Shown: piece after piece, positions 1-6,194 of the stretch
Layout: the number at the start of each line of letters is the position of its first letter
Numbering within the stretch: the first letter of the stretch is position 1
Source: Rickettsiales bacterium
Lineage (GTDB): Bacteria > Pseudomonadota > Alphaproteobacteria > Rickettsiales > JANQQO01
Direction of reading: 5' to 3'
NCBI GenBank assembly: GCA_028289305.1
Contig: JANQQO010000256.1
Coordinates: 1-13,634, forward strand
Length of the DNA: 13,634 bases
Made by a program: the position numbers and the translations under genes
The notes under the pieces: generated by a model
Database searches by the model: none
What the model saw: only the letters and a program-made list of their open reading frames with translations
Told to the model about the DNA's origin: nothing

Positions 1-109
1 GCCCGTGATGGATATTCCTGGTATGCCCGGCGGGCAGATGGGCATGATCAACCTCAATGATATGATCAGCAAAGCCCTCGGCGGCATGCCAGGAATATCC
101 ATCATGGGC
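1..109. repeat. Inverted repeat marking a fold-back in hslU
   Basis: Positions 1-27 and the reverse complement of 83-109 match at 25 of 27 bases; both encode the same HslU stretch (P-M/V-MDIPGMP). The 55 bases between them encode the next part of HslU (GGQMGMINLNDM, ISKALGG) on the plus strand, opposite to the rest of hslU. The two differences are one M/V change and one silent change. Simply flipping the 55-bp spacer does not restore a normal HslU continuation, so an inverted duplication or chimeric junction fits better than a simple invertible segment. Confidence 0.75.
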
Positions 110-630
110 ATGCCGCCATTGCCGCCATCGCGCACATCGATCTCTATCTCGCGATCATCGAGCGCGCCTTCACGCAGCATCTTGCGGAATTTTTGCCGGG
201 TTTCTGAGCGGGCATCTTCGCCGACTAGCGCATCGAGCACGCGCTCTTCTGCGGCGAGCTCGGCTTTGGCCGTGACTTCTTTACGCAAGCGATCGCGCAC
301 GATGCTGATCGCCATTTCGGTGAGATCGCGGATGATGGATTCGACATCACGGCCGACATAGCCGACTTCGGTGAATTTCGTGGCTTCGACTTTGATGAAC
401 GGGGCGTTGGCGAGTTTGGCCAAGCGCCGGGCAATTTCGGTTTTACCAACACCGGTAGGGCCGATCATCAGGATGTTTTTCGGCACAATTTCTTCCTGCA
501 GCGCGCCTTCTACCTGATGGCGGCGATAGCGATTCCTAAGCGCTACAGCGACGGCGCGCTTGGCATCTTCCTGCCCAATGATGAAGCGGTCTAATTCAGA
601 AACAATTTCGCGTGGGGAGAGTGTGGTCAT
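1..630 (-). CDS. hslU: HslU, ATPase subunit of the HslVU (ClpQY) protease, 5' part only
   Basis: AAA+ unfoldase that recognises, unfolds and feeds proteins into the HslV peptidase chamber in the cytoplasm. I translated the minus strand from ATG at 630: it opens MTTLSPREIVSELDRFIIGQ, with Walker A GPTGVGKT at residues 57-64 and the pore-loop GYVG at 90-93. The start is supported by AAGGA about six bases upstream. Clear HslU homology covers residues 1-183 (630 down to about 82), ending inside the I-domain at GGMPMMDIPGMP. The family is usually about 430-440 residues, so most of the protein is absent. Beyond position 82 the minus frame stays open but no longer resembles HslU; the expected next stretch (GGQMGMINLNDM...KALGG) is instead on the plus strand at about 29-85. 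The gene is therefore broken or misassembled at this edge. It follows the 79-residue membrane gene with one base between them and should be cotranscribed with hslV. Confidence 0.9.
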   Translation of the reverse strand, partial: MTTLSPREIVSELDRFIIGQEDAKRAVAVALRNRYRRHQVEGALQEEIVPKNILMIGPTGVGKTEIARRLAKLANAPFIKVEATKFTEVGYVGRDVESIIRDLTEMAISIVRDRLRKEVTAKAELAAEERVLDALVGEDARSETRQKFRKMLREGALDDREIEIDVRDGGNGGMPMMDIPGMPPRALLIISLRLIMPICPPGIPGISITG

Positions 631-631
631 A

Positions 632-871
632 TTATTCCTTAATGAGGCGTTTTGCTATAGGGCGGGCTTTTACCCATAGGACAACAGCGATTATTGTGAG
701 AACGGATATATGTAGCCCTATTAAAACAAGTGTTTGTGTATGATTTCCTGCTGTTGGGGTGAAGAGGAAGTAAATAGTGCCTGCATAATTAGCCAGCTGC
801 TTTGCCACCATAATAGCGGAATAAAGAGAAAGTCCGCGGACGATTAAAAATGCGATATCTTCTTTTTTCAT
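632..871 (-). CDS. Small membrane protein between hslV and hslU, unknown function
   Basis: A 79-residue protein that I do not recognise. It starts MKKEDIAFLIV and has a moderately hydrophobic stretch at about residues 7-37 and a strong membrane helix at about 47-68 (TLVLIGLHISVLTIIAVVLW), then a basic tail (VKARPIAKRLIKE) likely to face the cytoplasm. The start codon overlaps the hslV stop by four bases (ATGA) and the stop lies one base before the hslU start, so translation is probably coupled through all three genes. That tight packing is the main evidence that it is real. Cotranscription with a heat-shock protease suggests a link to protein quality control at the membrane, but this is only inference from position. 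Confidence 0.7.
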   Translation of the reverse strand: MKKEDIAFLIVRGLSLYSAIMVAKQLANYAGTIYFLFTPTAGNHTQTLVLIGLHISVLTIIAVVLWVKARPIAKRLIKE

Positions 872-1419
872 TGTAGTACCTCGATGGTTAAGTTGTCATT
901 GGTGTAAACGCAGATATCGGCGGCGATCTCCATGGCTTTTTTGACGATGGTTTCTGCATCGGCCTTTTTATTATCGATTAGAGCGCGGGCGGCGGCTACG
1001 GCATAATTACCGCCAGAGCCAATGCCGACCACGCCGTGTTCGGGCTCTAACACATCGCCAGTGCCGGTGAGCACGAGGGTGTGTTCTTTATCAGCGACGA
1101 TCATCATGGCTTCTAGCCGGCGCAGATAGCGATCAGTGCGCCAATCTTTTGCAAGCTCGACACAGGCGCGTGTGAGCTGGCCGGGGTGTTTCTCCAGCTT
1201 TCCTTCTAAACGTTCAAACAAGGTGAGTGCATCGGCAGTGGCGCCGGCAAAGCCAGCAACAATAGTGCCATCTGCGAGTGTGCGGATTTTCCGGGCAGTG
1301 GATTTCATCACCGTGCTGCCGACGGAGACCTGGCCATCGCCCGCGATAACGGTTTTGCCATTTTTTTTGACACAGAGGATGGTGGTGCCATACCAGGTGG
1401 AATTGCTTGTATGTTCCAT
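868..1419 (-). CDS. hslV: HslV, peptidase subunit of the HslVU protease
   Basis: Threonine peptidase of the bacterial proteasome-like HslVU complex, forming the double-ring proteolytic chamber capped by HslU. The 183-residue product has an 11-residue leader (MEHTSNSTWYG) before the catalytic pair Thr12-Thr13; removal of the leader exposes Thr12 as N-terminal nucleophile. Asp28 and Lys44 match the conserved Asp17 and Lys33 counted from the mature threonine, and AGDGQVS, GFAGATADA, LAKDWRTD and IGSGGNYA are family motifs. Such a leader is common in alphaproteobacterial HslV. The gene is first in the hslV-membrane protein-hslU operon, divergent from hisB. A sequence resembling a heat-shock sigma factor promoter lies 37-65 bases before the start codon. 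Confidence 0.97.
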   Translation of the reverse strand: MEHTSNSTWYGTTILCVKKNGKTVIAGDGQVSVGSTVMKSTARKIRTLADGTIVAGFAGATADALTLFERLEGKLEKHPGQLTRACVELAKDWRTDRYLRRLEAMMIVADKEHTLVLTGTGDVLEPEHGVVGIGSGGNYAVAAARALIDNKKADAETIVKKAMEIAADICVYTNDNLTIEVLQ

Positions 1420-1455
1420 AGAAGAAGCTAGCCTTTTGCGTTAAATGCCCTTATT

Positions 1456-1484
1456 ATGTGGCGTTTGAGAGGATTAATTTCAAG
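1456..1484 (-). promoter_or_regulatory. Candidate heat-shock (RpoH-type) promoter for hslV
   Basis: Reading the minus strand, CTTGAAA (1484-1478) is followed after 16 bases by CCACAT (1461-1456). This matches the sigma-32 -35 element and differs from the CCCCAT -10 core at one base; counted as CTTGAA the spacer is 17, also within the alphaproteobacterial RpoH pattern. The start site would fall about 30 bases before the hslV start codon. hslVU is heat-shock controlled in well-studied bacteria, so the location makes sense. Confidence 0.55.
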
Positions 1485-1493
1485 GACTATTTG
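1465..1493 (+). promoter_or_regulatory. Weak candidate sigma-70 promoter for hisB
   Basis: TTGAGA (1465-1470) and TATTTG (1488-1493) are separated by exactly 17 bases. The -35 is five of six to consensus, the -10 only three of six. Transcription would begin near 1500, almost at the hisB ATG at 1502, giving a leaderless or nearly leaderless message. It overlaps the opposing hslV promoter candidate. Confidence 0.3.
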
Positions 1494-1501
1494 CTCTTTT
1501 T

Positions 1502-2095
1502 ATGCGACAGGCGACAGTAGAAAGAAAGACGAAAGAGACAAGCATCCAGGTCATGGTGAATCTGGATGGGGTGGGGAAGTATGGCGTGAGCACCGGCATT
1601 GGCTTTTTGGATCACATGCTGGAGCAGCTCTCACGGCATAGTTTGATGGATTTAACGGTGAAGGCTGAAGGCGATTTACACATTGATTTTCACCACACCA
1701 CAGAGGATGTAGGGATCACAATTGGCCAGGCCGTGGCAGAAGCTTTGGGTGAGCGCAAAGGCATTACGCGCTATGGCCACGCCTATGCGCCGATGGATGA
1801 GACGCTGTCACGCGTGGCGCTGGATATTTCTGGCCGGCCGTATCTGGTGTGGAAGGTGCAGTTCACCCGGGATAAATTGGGTGAAATGGATACTGAATTG
1901 TTTAAGGAATGGTTTGCGGCGTTTGCGCAATCTTCAGGTATCACCCTGCATGTGGAGAATCTCTATGGCACGAATAACCACCATATTGTGGAATCGTGCT
2001 ATAAGGCGCTCGCACGCTCGCTGAAAGTGGCGATAGCGATTGATCCACGCCAAGCGGATGCGGTGCCTTCAACCAAGGGAACCCTGGGCGGGTAG
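1502..2095 (+). CDS. hisB: Imidazoleglycerol-phosphate dehydratase
   Basis: Converts imidazoleglycerol phosphate to imidazoleacetol phosphate in histidine synthesis. The 197-residue length fits a monofunctional HisB, with no fused phosphatase domain. The two metal-binding repeats are clear: FLDHML at 35-40 and HHTTED at 64-69, then NNHH at 158-161 followed by IVES. The N-terminus (MRQATVERKTKET) is typical, supporting ATG 1502, yet the only Shine-Dalgarno-like site (AAGGA at 1482-1486) is 15 bases away, too far for normal use. The first gene of the his run, it is divergent from hslV across 82 bases and followed five bases after its stop by the DUF2628 gene. Confidence 0.97.
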   Translation: MRQATVERKTKETSIQVMVNLDGVGKYGVSTGIGFLDHMLEQLSRHSLMDLTVKAEGDLHIDFHHTTEDVGITIGQAVAEALGERKGITRYGHAYAPMDETLSRVALDISGRPYLVWKVQFTRDKLGEMDTELFKEWFAAFAQSSGITLHVENLYGTNNHHIVESCYKALARSLKVAIAIDPRQADAVPSTKGTLGG

Positions 2096-2100
2096 AGATT

Positions 2101-2562
2101 ATGTTTAATCGTTTATCGACCTATGCGGTGTATATTCACCCAGAAAAGCCAAATGCGCTGGAACAGGCAAGGTTTGTTCCGGAAGGATTTTCTTGGGTGG
2201 CATTTGTTTTGTCAGTGGTGCTTTTAGCGCCGCTATGGACGTTATATCACCGCTTATGGCTGCTCACGGCGTTTATTATCCTCTTCTTTGTCGGCTTGGG
2301 ATATTTGCAGGTGGAGGCATGGCTGGATGAAATGAGTGGGTTCATACTGCATATCGGTTTTTCATTATGGGTTGGGTTTGGCGCGTATGATTGGTATGGC
2401 ACGGTGTTGCGGCAGCGGGGTTATGCGCTTTCTGGCGTGGTGATGGCGCCGAATTTGGTCGGCGCGCAGCAGCGGTTTTTTGACCATTATTTCCGAGGAG
2501 AAGAGGAGTCGTCGCTTTCTGAGCATGCGTCAGATTCGATGGTTTCCATGCCTTCCACATGA
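2101..2562 (+). CDS. DUF2628-type small membrane protein
   Basis: A 153-residue integral membrane protein of unknown function. A soluble N-terminus carries the FVPEGFSWVAF motif (about residues 26-36), leading into hydrophobic segments at about 31-49, 53-70 and 78-94, then an aromatic loop (GAYDWYGTVLRQRGY) and a Ser/Glu-rich cytoplasmic-looking tail. The FxPEGFSW opening and the RGY motif after the last helix match DUF2628 proteins. A gene of this kind often sits between hisB and hisH in alphaproteobacteria, so I regard it as part of the ancestral cluster here. Its stop overlaps the hisH start by four bases (ATGA), implying coupled translation. No enzymatic residues are evident and its link to histidine synthesis is unknown. 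Confidence 0.85.
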   Translation: MFNRLSTYAVYIHPEKPNALEQARFVPEGFSWVAFVLSVVLLAPLWTLYHRLWLLTAFIILFFVGLGYLQVEAWLDEMSGFILHIGFSLWVGFGAYDWYGTVLRQRGYALSGVVMAPNLVGAQQRFFDHYFRGEEESSLSEHASDSMVSMPST

Positions 2563-3188
2563 GTGTTGTTATTATTGATTACGGGTCGGGCAATCTGCAT
2601 TCCGCGGCCAAGGCTTTCGAGCGCGCGGCGCAAGAGTCAGGTCAGCAGATTGTGGTGACGAGCGATGCAGAAGCGCTTTCTGGCGCTAGCCATATTGTGC
2701 TGCCCGGTGTGGGCGCCTTTGGCGATTGTGCGGCGGGGTTACGTGCATTGCCTGGCATGGTGGATGCGCTAGAAGAGCAAGTACGGGTGCAGAAGAAGCC
2801 GTTCTTTGGTATTTGCGTTGGTATGCAGCTGCTTGCAGAAAGGGGCTTGGAACACGGTGAACATGCGGGGCTTGGGTGGATTAAGGGAGAGGTGGCAGCC
2901 TTAGCGCCCAGTGATTCTGCATTGAAAATTCCGCATATGGGTTGGAATGGGCTAAAGATTACACGTGCGCACCCTGTGTTGGAGGGTATTGAAGAAGATG
3001 CCCATGTGTATTTTGTCCACTCGTATCAGCTTGTGTGCGAAGATGCAGAGGATGTGGTGGCAACAGTGGAGTATGGCGGTGCAGTAACGGCGATTGTAGC
3101 ACGTGAAAATATCATCGGTACGCAATTTCACCCGGAAAAAAGCCAGCAGGTTGGCCTGACGCTGATTAGAAATTTCTTGCGTTTATAG
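2559..3188 (+). CDS. hisH: Imidazole glycerol phosphate synthase, glutaminase subunit
   Basis: Class I glutamine amidotransferase that releases ammonia from glutamine and channels it to HisF. The 209-residue protein has the oxyanion region DYGSGNLHS at the N-terminus, LPGVGAFGDC near 48-57, the nucleophile Cys86 in FFGICVGMQLL, and the His191/Glu193 pair of the catalytic triad in GTQFHPEKS. All catalytic residues are present and the length is normal. The ATG overlaps the preceding TGA stop, so the start is well fixed. The partner hisF is three genes downstream, separated by hisA and two non-histidine genes. Confidence 0.97.
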   Translation: MSVVIIDYGSGNLHSAAKAFERAAQESGQQIVVTSDAEALSGASHIVLPGVGAFGDCAAGLRALPGMVDALEEQVRVQKKPFFGICVGMQLLAERGLEHGEHAGLGWIKGEVAALAPSDSALKIPHMGWNGLKITRAHPVLEGIEEDAHVYFVHSYQLVCEDAEDVVATVEYGGAVTAIVARENIIGTQFHPEKSQQVGLTLIRNFLRL

Positions 3189-3213
3189 CGGCTACTGCAC
3201 TAGAGAAAAGTGT

Positions 3214-3936
3214 ATGATCTTATTTCCAGCGATTGATTTACAAGACGGAAAATGCGTGCGCTTGCGGCGTGGGGATTTTTCTAAGGTGACGGTGTTTTCA
3301 GATGACCCGGCGGCACAGGCAGCGTCTTTTGCTGAGCAGGGCGCAGAATGGCTGCATGTGGTGGATTTGGATGGCGCCTATGAAGGCCGGCCGGTGAATA
3401 CCGATGCTATAAAGGGCATATTGGATGCGGTGGATATTCCCATACAGCTTGGCGGGGGTATGCGCGGGCTTAATATGGCGGAGACCTGGATTAATGCTGG
3501 GGCTTCACGCATTATTTTGGGCACAGCAGCGCAGCGCCGACCGGAGCTGGTGAAAGAGGTATGTGGTGCGTTTCCTGGTAAGGTTGCGGTGGGGATTGAT
3601 GCGAAGCGCGGACGTGTGGCGGTGGAAGGATGGTCGGAAACCTCGGATATGGCAGCGGTGGATTTAGCGCGTAAGTTTGAAGATGCCGGTGTGGCGGCAA
3701 TTATTTATACCAATATTGACAAAGACGGCATGATGCAGGGGCCGGATGTTGAGGGCACGAAGGCGTTGGCGGAGAGCATCTCTACGCCGGTGATTGCTTC
3801 TGGTGGTGTGTCGTCTATCGAGGATTTGCAGGCGCTGAAGGCAATAGAGGCCTCTGGCGTGATGGGGGTTATTGCAGGCCGCGCGGTGTATGATGGCAAG
3901 GTCGCTATTGGTGAAGCAGTAGAATTACTGCGCTAG
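3214..3936 (+). CDS. hisA: ProFAR isomerase (HisA)
   Basis: A (beta-alpha)8-barrel isomerase that converts N'-formimino-ProFAR to PRFAR, the substrate of HisF/HisH. The 240-residue product starts MILFPAIDLQDGKCVRL with catalytic Asp8; the second catalytic Asp129 is in VGIDAKRG. The phosphate-binding loops GGGMR (about 80-84), SGGVSS and AGRAVYDGK near the C-terminus are intact. The half-barrel repeat shared with HisF is visible. The start has a weak GAGA upstream, 25 bases after hisH. Its TAG stop lies in the tetranucleotide CTAG at 3933-3936, which also holds the stop of the convergent membrane gene, so there is no room for a terminator between them. Confidence 0.97.
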   Translation: MILFPAIDLQDGKCVRLRRGDFSKVTVFSDDPAAQAASFAEQGAEWLHVVDLDGAYEGRPVNTDAIKGILDAVDIPIQLGGGMRGLNMAETWINAGASRIILGTAAQRRPELVKEVCGAFPGKVAVGIDAKRGRVAVEGWSETSDMAAVDLARKFEDAGVAAIIYTNIDKDGMMQGPDVEGTKALAESISTPVIASGGVSSIEDLQALKAIEASGVMGVIAGRAVYDGKVAIGEAVELLR

Positions 3937-4757
3937 AAGGTGGCTTGCCAGTAAGGCGCTGGTAGGCTTGGGGTGAGCAGTATCACCACCGCCCAGAGCA
4001 AGAAAGCTGGAACCGCAATAAAAGAAATGATACGACAGCTATAGCATAGCGCCATGTGCTGTTCGCCAAGGATTTCTTCGTGTAGGTATAGCATAAACCA
4101 GATGACAGCGACCGAGAAGAGCAATAGCGCGATATTGACGACATAATCGATATTGAGCTGGACGGAGCCAAATTCATGGTTAAGGAGTAGGCTGCCAAGC
4201 CCAATGAGTATCCATAAGACGCCCGCGCCAATGACAACACCTTCGGCGAGTAAAAATGCGGCATAGCCAATGCGTTTCTTCCAGCTATGGCGGCGTAGGA
4301 ACCACACTAGCAGTAAGAAGATTACTGGGAAATATAAGAAGATGGTCCAGAGATGGCTGGGCGTACCGAGGTTGAAGAGCGGCTGTAATTCTTCATAGGA
4401 AAGGGGTTGTAGGTTGCGGGTGGCTATGGCCGCATTGAGTGCGTCTTGTGTAGGGAACCACACTGTGCTGCGTTCTATTTCATCGAACAGAAAAAATCCT
4501 TGCTGGGCTTCGCCTACGATAAACCCACGATAAAATTGTGCACGGGTGACATCAGATACATGGATGGTGTGATTCGGATCATAGATAACGGTACCTTCTT
4601 CGGCAAAAAAACGGTTATTTCCGATATAGTTTTCTAACGGCGTGCGGAACTCCCAGTTTTTAAACGTGATTGCTGCTTGCGCTTGGCCGGGAACTGCGAT
4701 ATGCACTAGGGCAAGCAGGATCACACAGAGCATTATGGTGATGGGTTTTCTATGCAT
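3933..4757 (-). CDS. Exported/membrane protein with four predicted helices, unknown function
   Basis: A 274-residue protein I do not recognise. It has a likely signal peptide (basic MHRK, hydrophobic core 7-22, AQA-A cleavage site near 28-29), then a soluble, probably periplasmic domain at about 30-132 rich in aromatic residues, and four membrane helices near 136-156, 166-192, 205-226 and 243-263. Basic residues (RRHSWKKR, 155-162) follow the first helix, consistent with a cytoplasmic loop there. It is encoded antisense to the his cluster between hisA and hisF, overlapping the hisA stop by four bases. No ribosome site is obvious before ATG 4757; translation might begin at Met9 instead. The signal peptide and membrane pattern make it a credible gene. 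Confidence 0.75.
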   Translation of the reverse strand: MHRKPITIMLCVILLALVHIAVPGQAQAAITFKNWEFRTPLENYIGNNRFFAEEGTVIYDPNHTIHVSDVTRAQFYRGFIVGEAQQGFFLFDEIERSTVWFPTQDALNAAIATRNLQPLSYEELQPLFNLGTPSHLWTIFLYFPVIFLLLVWFLRRHSWKKRIGYAAFLLAEGVVIGAGVLWILIGLGSLLLNHEFGSVQLNIDYVVNIALLLFSVAVIWFMLYLHEEILGEQHMALCYSCRIISFIAVPAFLLWAVVILLTPSLPAPYWQATF

Positions 4758-4798
4758 CGTAGGAGCATAGAGAGTCTGAGGCTAACACACAATATACT

Positions 4799-4804
4799 AA
4801 AGGA
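4799..4804 (+). promoter_or_regulatory. Ribosome binding site fixing the methyltransferase start at 4815
   Basis: AAAGGA lies ten bases before ATG 4815. The longer possible start at 4752 has no such site and adds a basic leader (MHRRSIESLRL) that does not resemble the rest of the protein. It would also place the start on the ATGCAT palindrome used by the divergent gene. Confidence 0.55.
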
Positions 4805-4814
4805 ATATATCGCT

Positions 4815-6170
4815 ATGCAGCCAGCCCAGGATTACATCGAAGAGGTACGCAACCAATATGAGGATTACCCTTATCCTCCGCGAGATCCGGAAGGTGAAAA
4901 GAAGTATTTATTAGCATCTTCGAGTGAATCGTTGGATCTGGTGAATCATTATTGTTTTGGCGGTAAGCGGGATGTTCGGAAAAATTTTCGGGCGTTGGTG
5001 GCTGGTGGCGGCACGGGCGATGCCTCGATTTTTCTGGCGGAACAATTACGCGATACGGATGCGGAGATTATCCATTTGGATATTAGCGAGGCCTCGATGG
5101 CGGTGGCTAAAGAGCGTGCGAAAATACGCGGCCTGGACAATATTACCTGGGAGCATGCATCGCTATTGTCTTTGCCCAAAATGTCGCTTGGGAAGTTTGA
5201 TTTCATTAATTGTTGCGGGGTATTGCATCACTTGGAATCGCCCAAGAGAGGTTTGCTTGCGCTTAAATCGGCGCTAAAGAGTGATGGTGCGATGAGTATT
5301 ATGGTCTATGCGCGTTATGGCAGAACGGGTGTATACCAGATGCAGAACCTGATGCGTATGATTAACGGGGATGAGAAGAATGCGGCAAAGAAGGTAGAGA
5401 ATTGTGAGAAAGTGCTGGCCGATTTGCCTCCATCAAACTGGTTTAAGCGTGGTGAAGATTTATATGCTGATCATAAATTAGGCGATCCTGCGGGCGTGTA
5501 TGATTTGCTGCTGCATTCGCATGATGTGTCGTATGATGTATTGGATTTGTATGAATGGGTGGAGTCGTGTGGGTTGCAGATAGGGAACATCCCATTCAAC
5601 AGAGGGCAAGGGCGGTTGTTATATAAGCCTTCTTCCTATATCAAGGATCCTGAGTTATTAGCAGAAATAGAAAAATTGCCACCAAGAAATCAGCAAGCGA
5701 TTGCCGAGCTGATCAATGGTTCGATACGGAAGCATATGTTTTATGCGATGCCAAAAAAAGTGGACCCACCTTCTGTGGATGATCTAGACAATATTCCTTT
5801 CTTCTCGCAGGAAATAAATGACAAAGATATGCATGAGAAACTTGCGAAATCGATTCAGGAGTCGGACAAAAGCCATGTCACTATTAAACAAAAAGAAATA
5901 AAGGTGTCGTTAAAATTAACGCCCATATCGCGGCTGTTATTCATACATATGGATGGGAATCGTACTTTCCGTGAGATATATGATGCGATACGCGTGGCGT
6001 GCAAAGAACAAGGTGAGCCAGAACATTCGGATGAAGAACTGGGTGCCGAGTTTAAGAAGATATATGATGTGTTGAATCAGTGTGATTTACTAGCATTGCG
6101 GCATAAATCGATCCCGCCTTTTATAAGTCGGCAAGAAATTCAGGCACGTGTTGAAGCGCAGTATCGCTAG
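4815..6170 (+). CDS. Class I SAM-dependent methyltransferase with extra C-terminal domain
   Basis: A 451-residue cytosolic protein. Near the N-terminus is EEVRNQYEDYPYPPRDPE (residues 9-26), typical of a bacterial methyltransferase subgroup. The Rossmann fold follows: motif I LVAGGGTGD (61-69), the acidic ribose-binding LDIS (88-91), motif FDFINCCGVLHHL (128-140) and KSDGAMSIMVYARYGR further on. The methyltransferase core ends near residue 260. After a linker, a C-terminal domain at about 363-451 (KVSLKLTPISRLLFIHMDGN...) looks like a small helical, possibly winged-helix module; I cannot name it. The substrate is unknown. It lies between hisA and hisF in the his orientation, 24 bases before hisF, so hisF and hisE may be read through from it. 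It shows no relation to histidine chemistry. Confidence 0.85.
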   Translation: MQPAQDYIEEVRNQYEDYPYPPRDPEGEKKYLLASSSESLDLVNHYCFGGKRDVRKNFRALVAGGGTGDASIFLAEQLRDTDAEIIHLDISEASMAVAKERAKIRGLDNITWEHASLLSLPKMSLGKFDFINCCGVLHHLESPKRGLLALKSALKSDGAMSIMVYARYGRTGVYQMQNLMRMINGDEKNAAKKVENCEKVLADLPPSNWFKRGEDLYADHKLGDPAGVYDLLLHSHDVSYDVLDLYEWVESCGLQIGNIPFNRGQGRLLYKPSSYIKDPELLAEIEKLPPRNQQAIAELINGSIRKHMFYAMPKKVDPPSVDDLDNIPFFSQEINDKDMHEKLAKSIQESDKSHVTIKQKEIKVSLKLTPISRLLFIHMDGNRTFREIYDAIRVACKEQGEPEHSDEELGAEFKKIYDVLNQCDLLALRHKSIPPFISRQEIQARVEAQYR

Positions 6171-6194
6171 GATGTAGCTGTTCCATTTCCTCCT

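Noticed and set aside
5..361. 118-residue plus-strand ORF
   Set aside because: Only the first 27 or so residues are meaningful (HslU fold-back); the rest is antisense to hslU and low-complexity Ser/Arg.
1384..1419. HslV N-terminal leader as a wrong start or unusual feature
   Set aside because: A short leader before the catalytic threonine is common in alphaproteobacterial HslV.
1136..1444. ORF opposite hslV
   Set aside because: Shadow of the well-supported hslV frame, with no family features.
4752..4814. Longer methyltransferase start at 4752
   Set aside because: No ribosome site, atypical basic leader, and overlap with the start of the divergent gene; 4815 is better supported.
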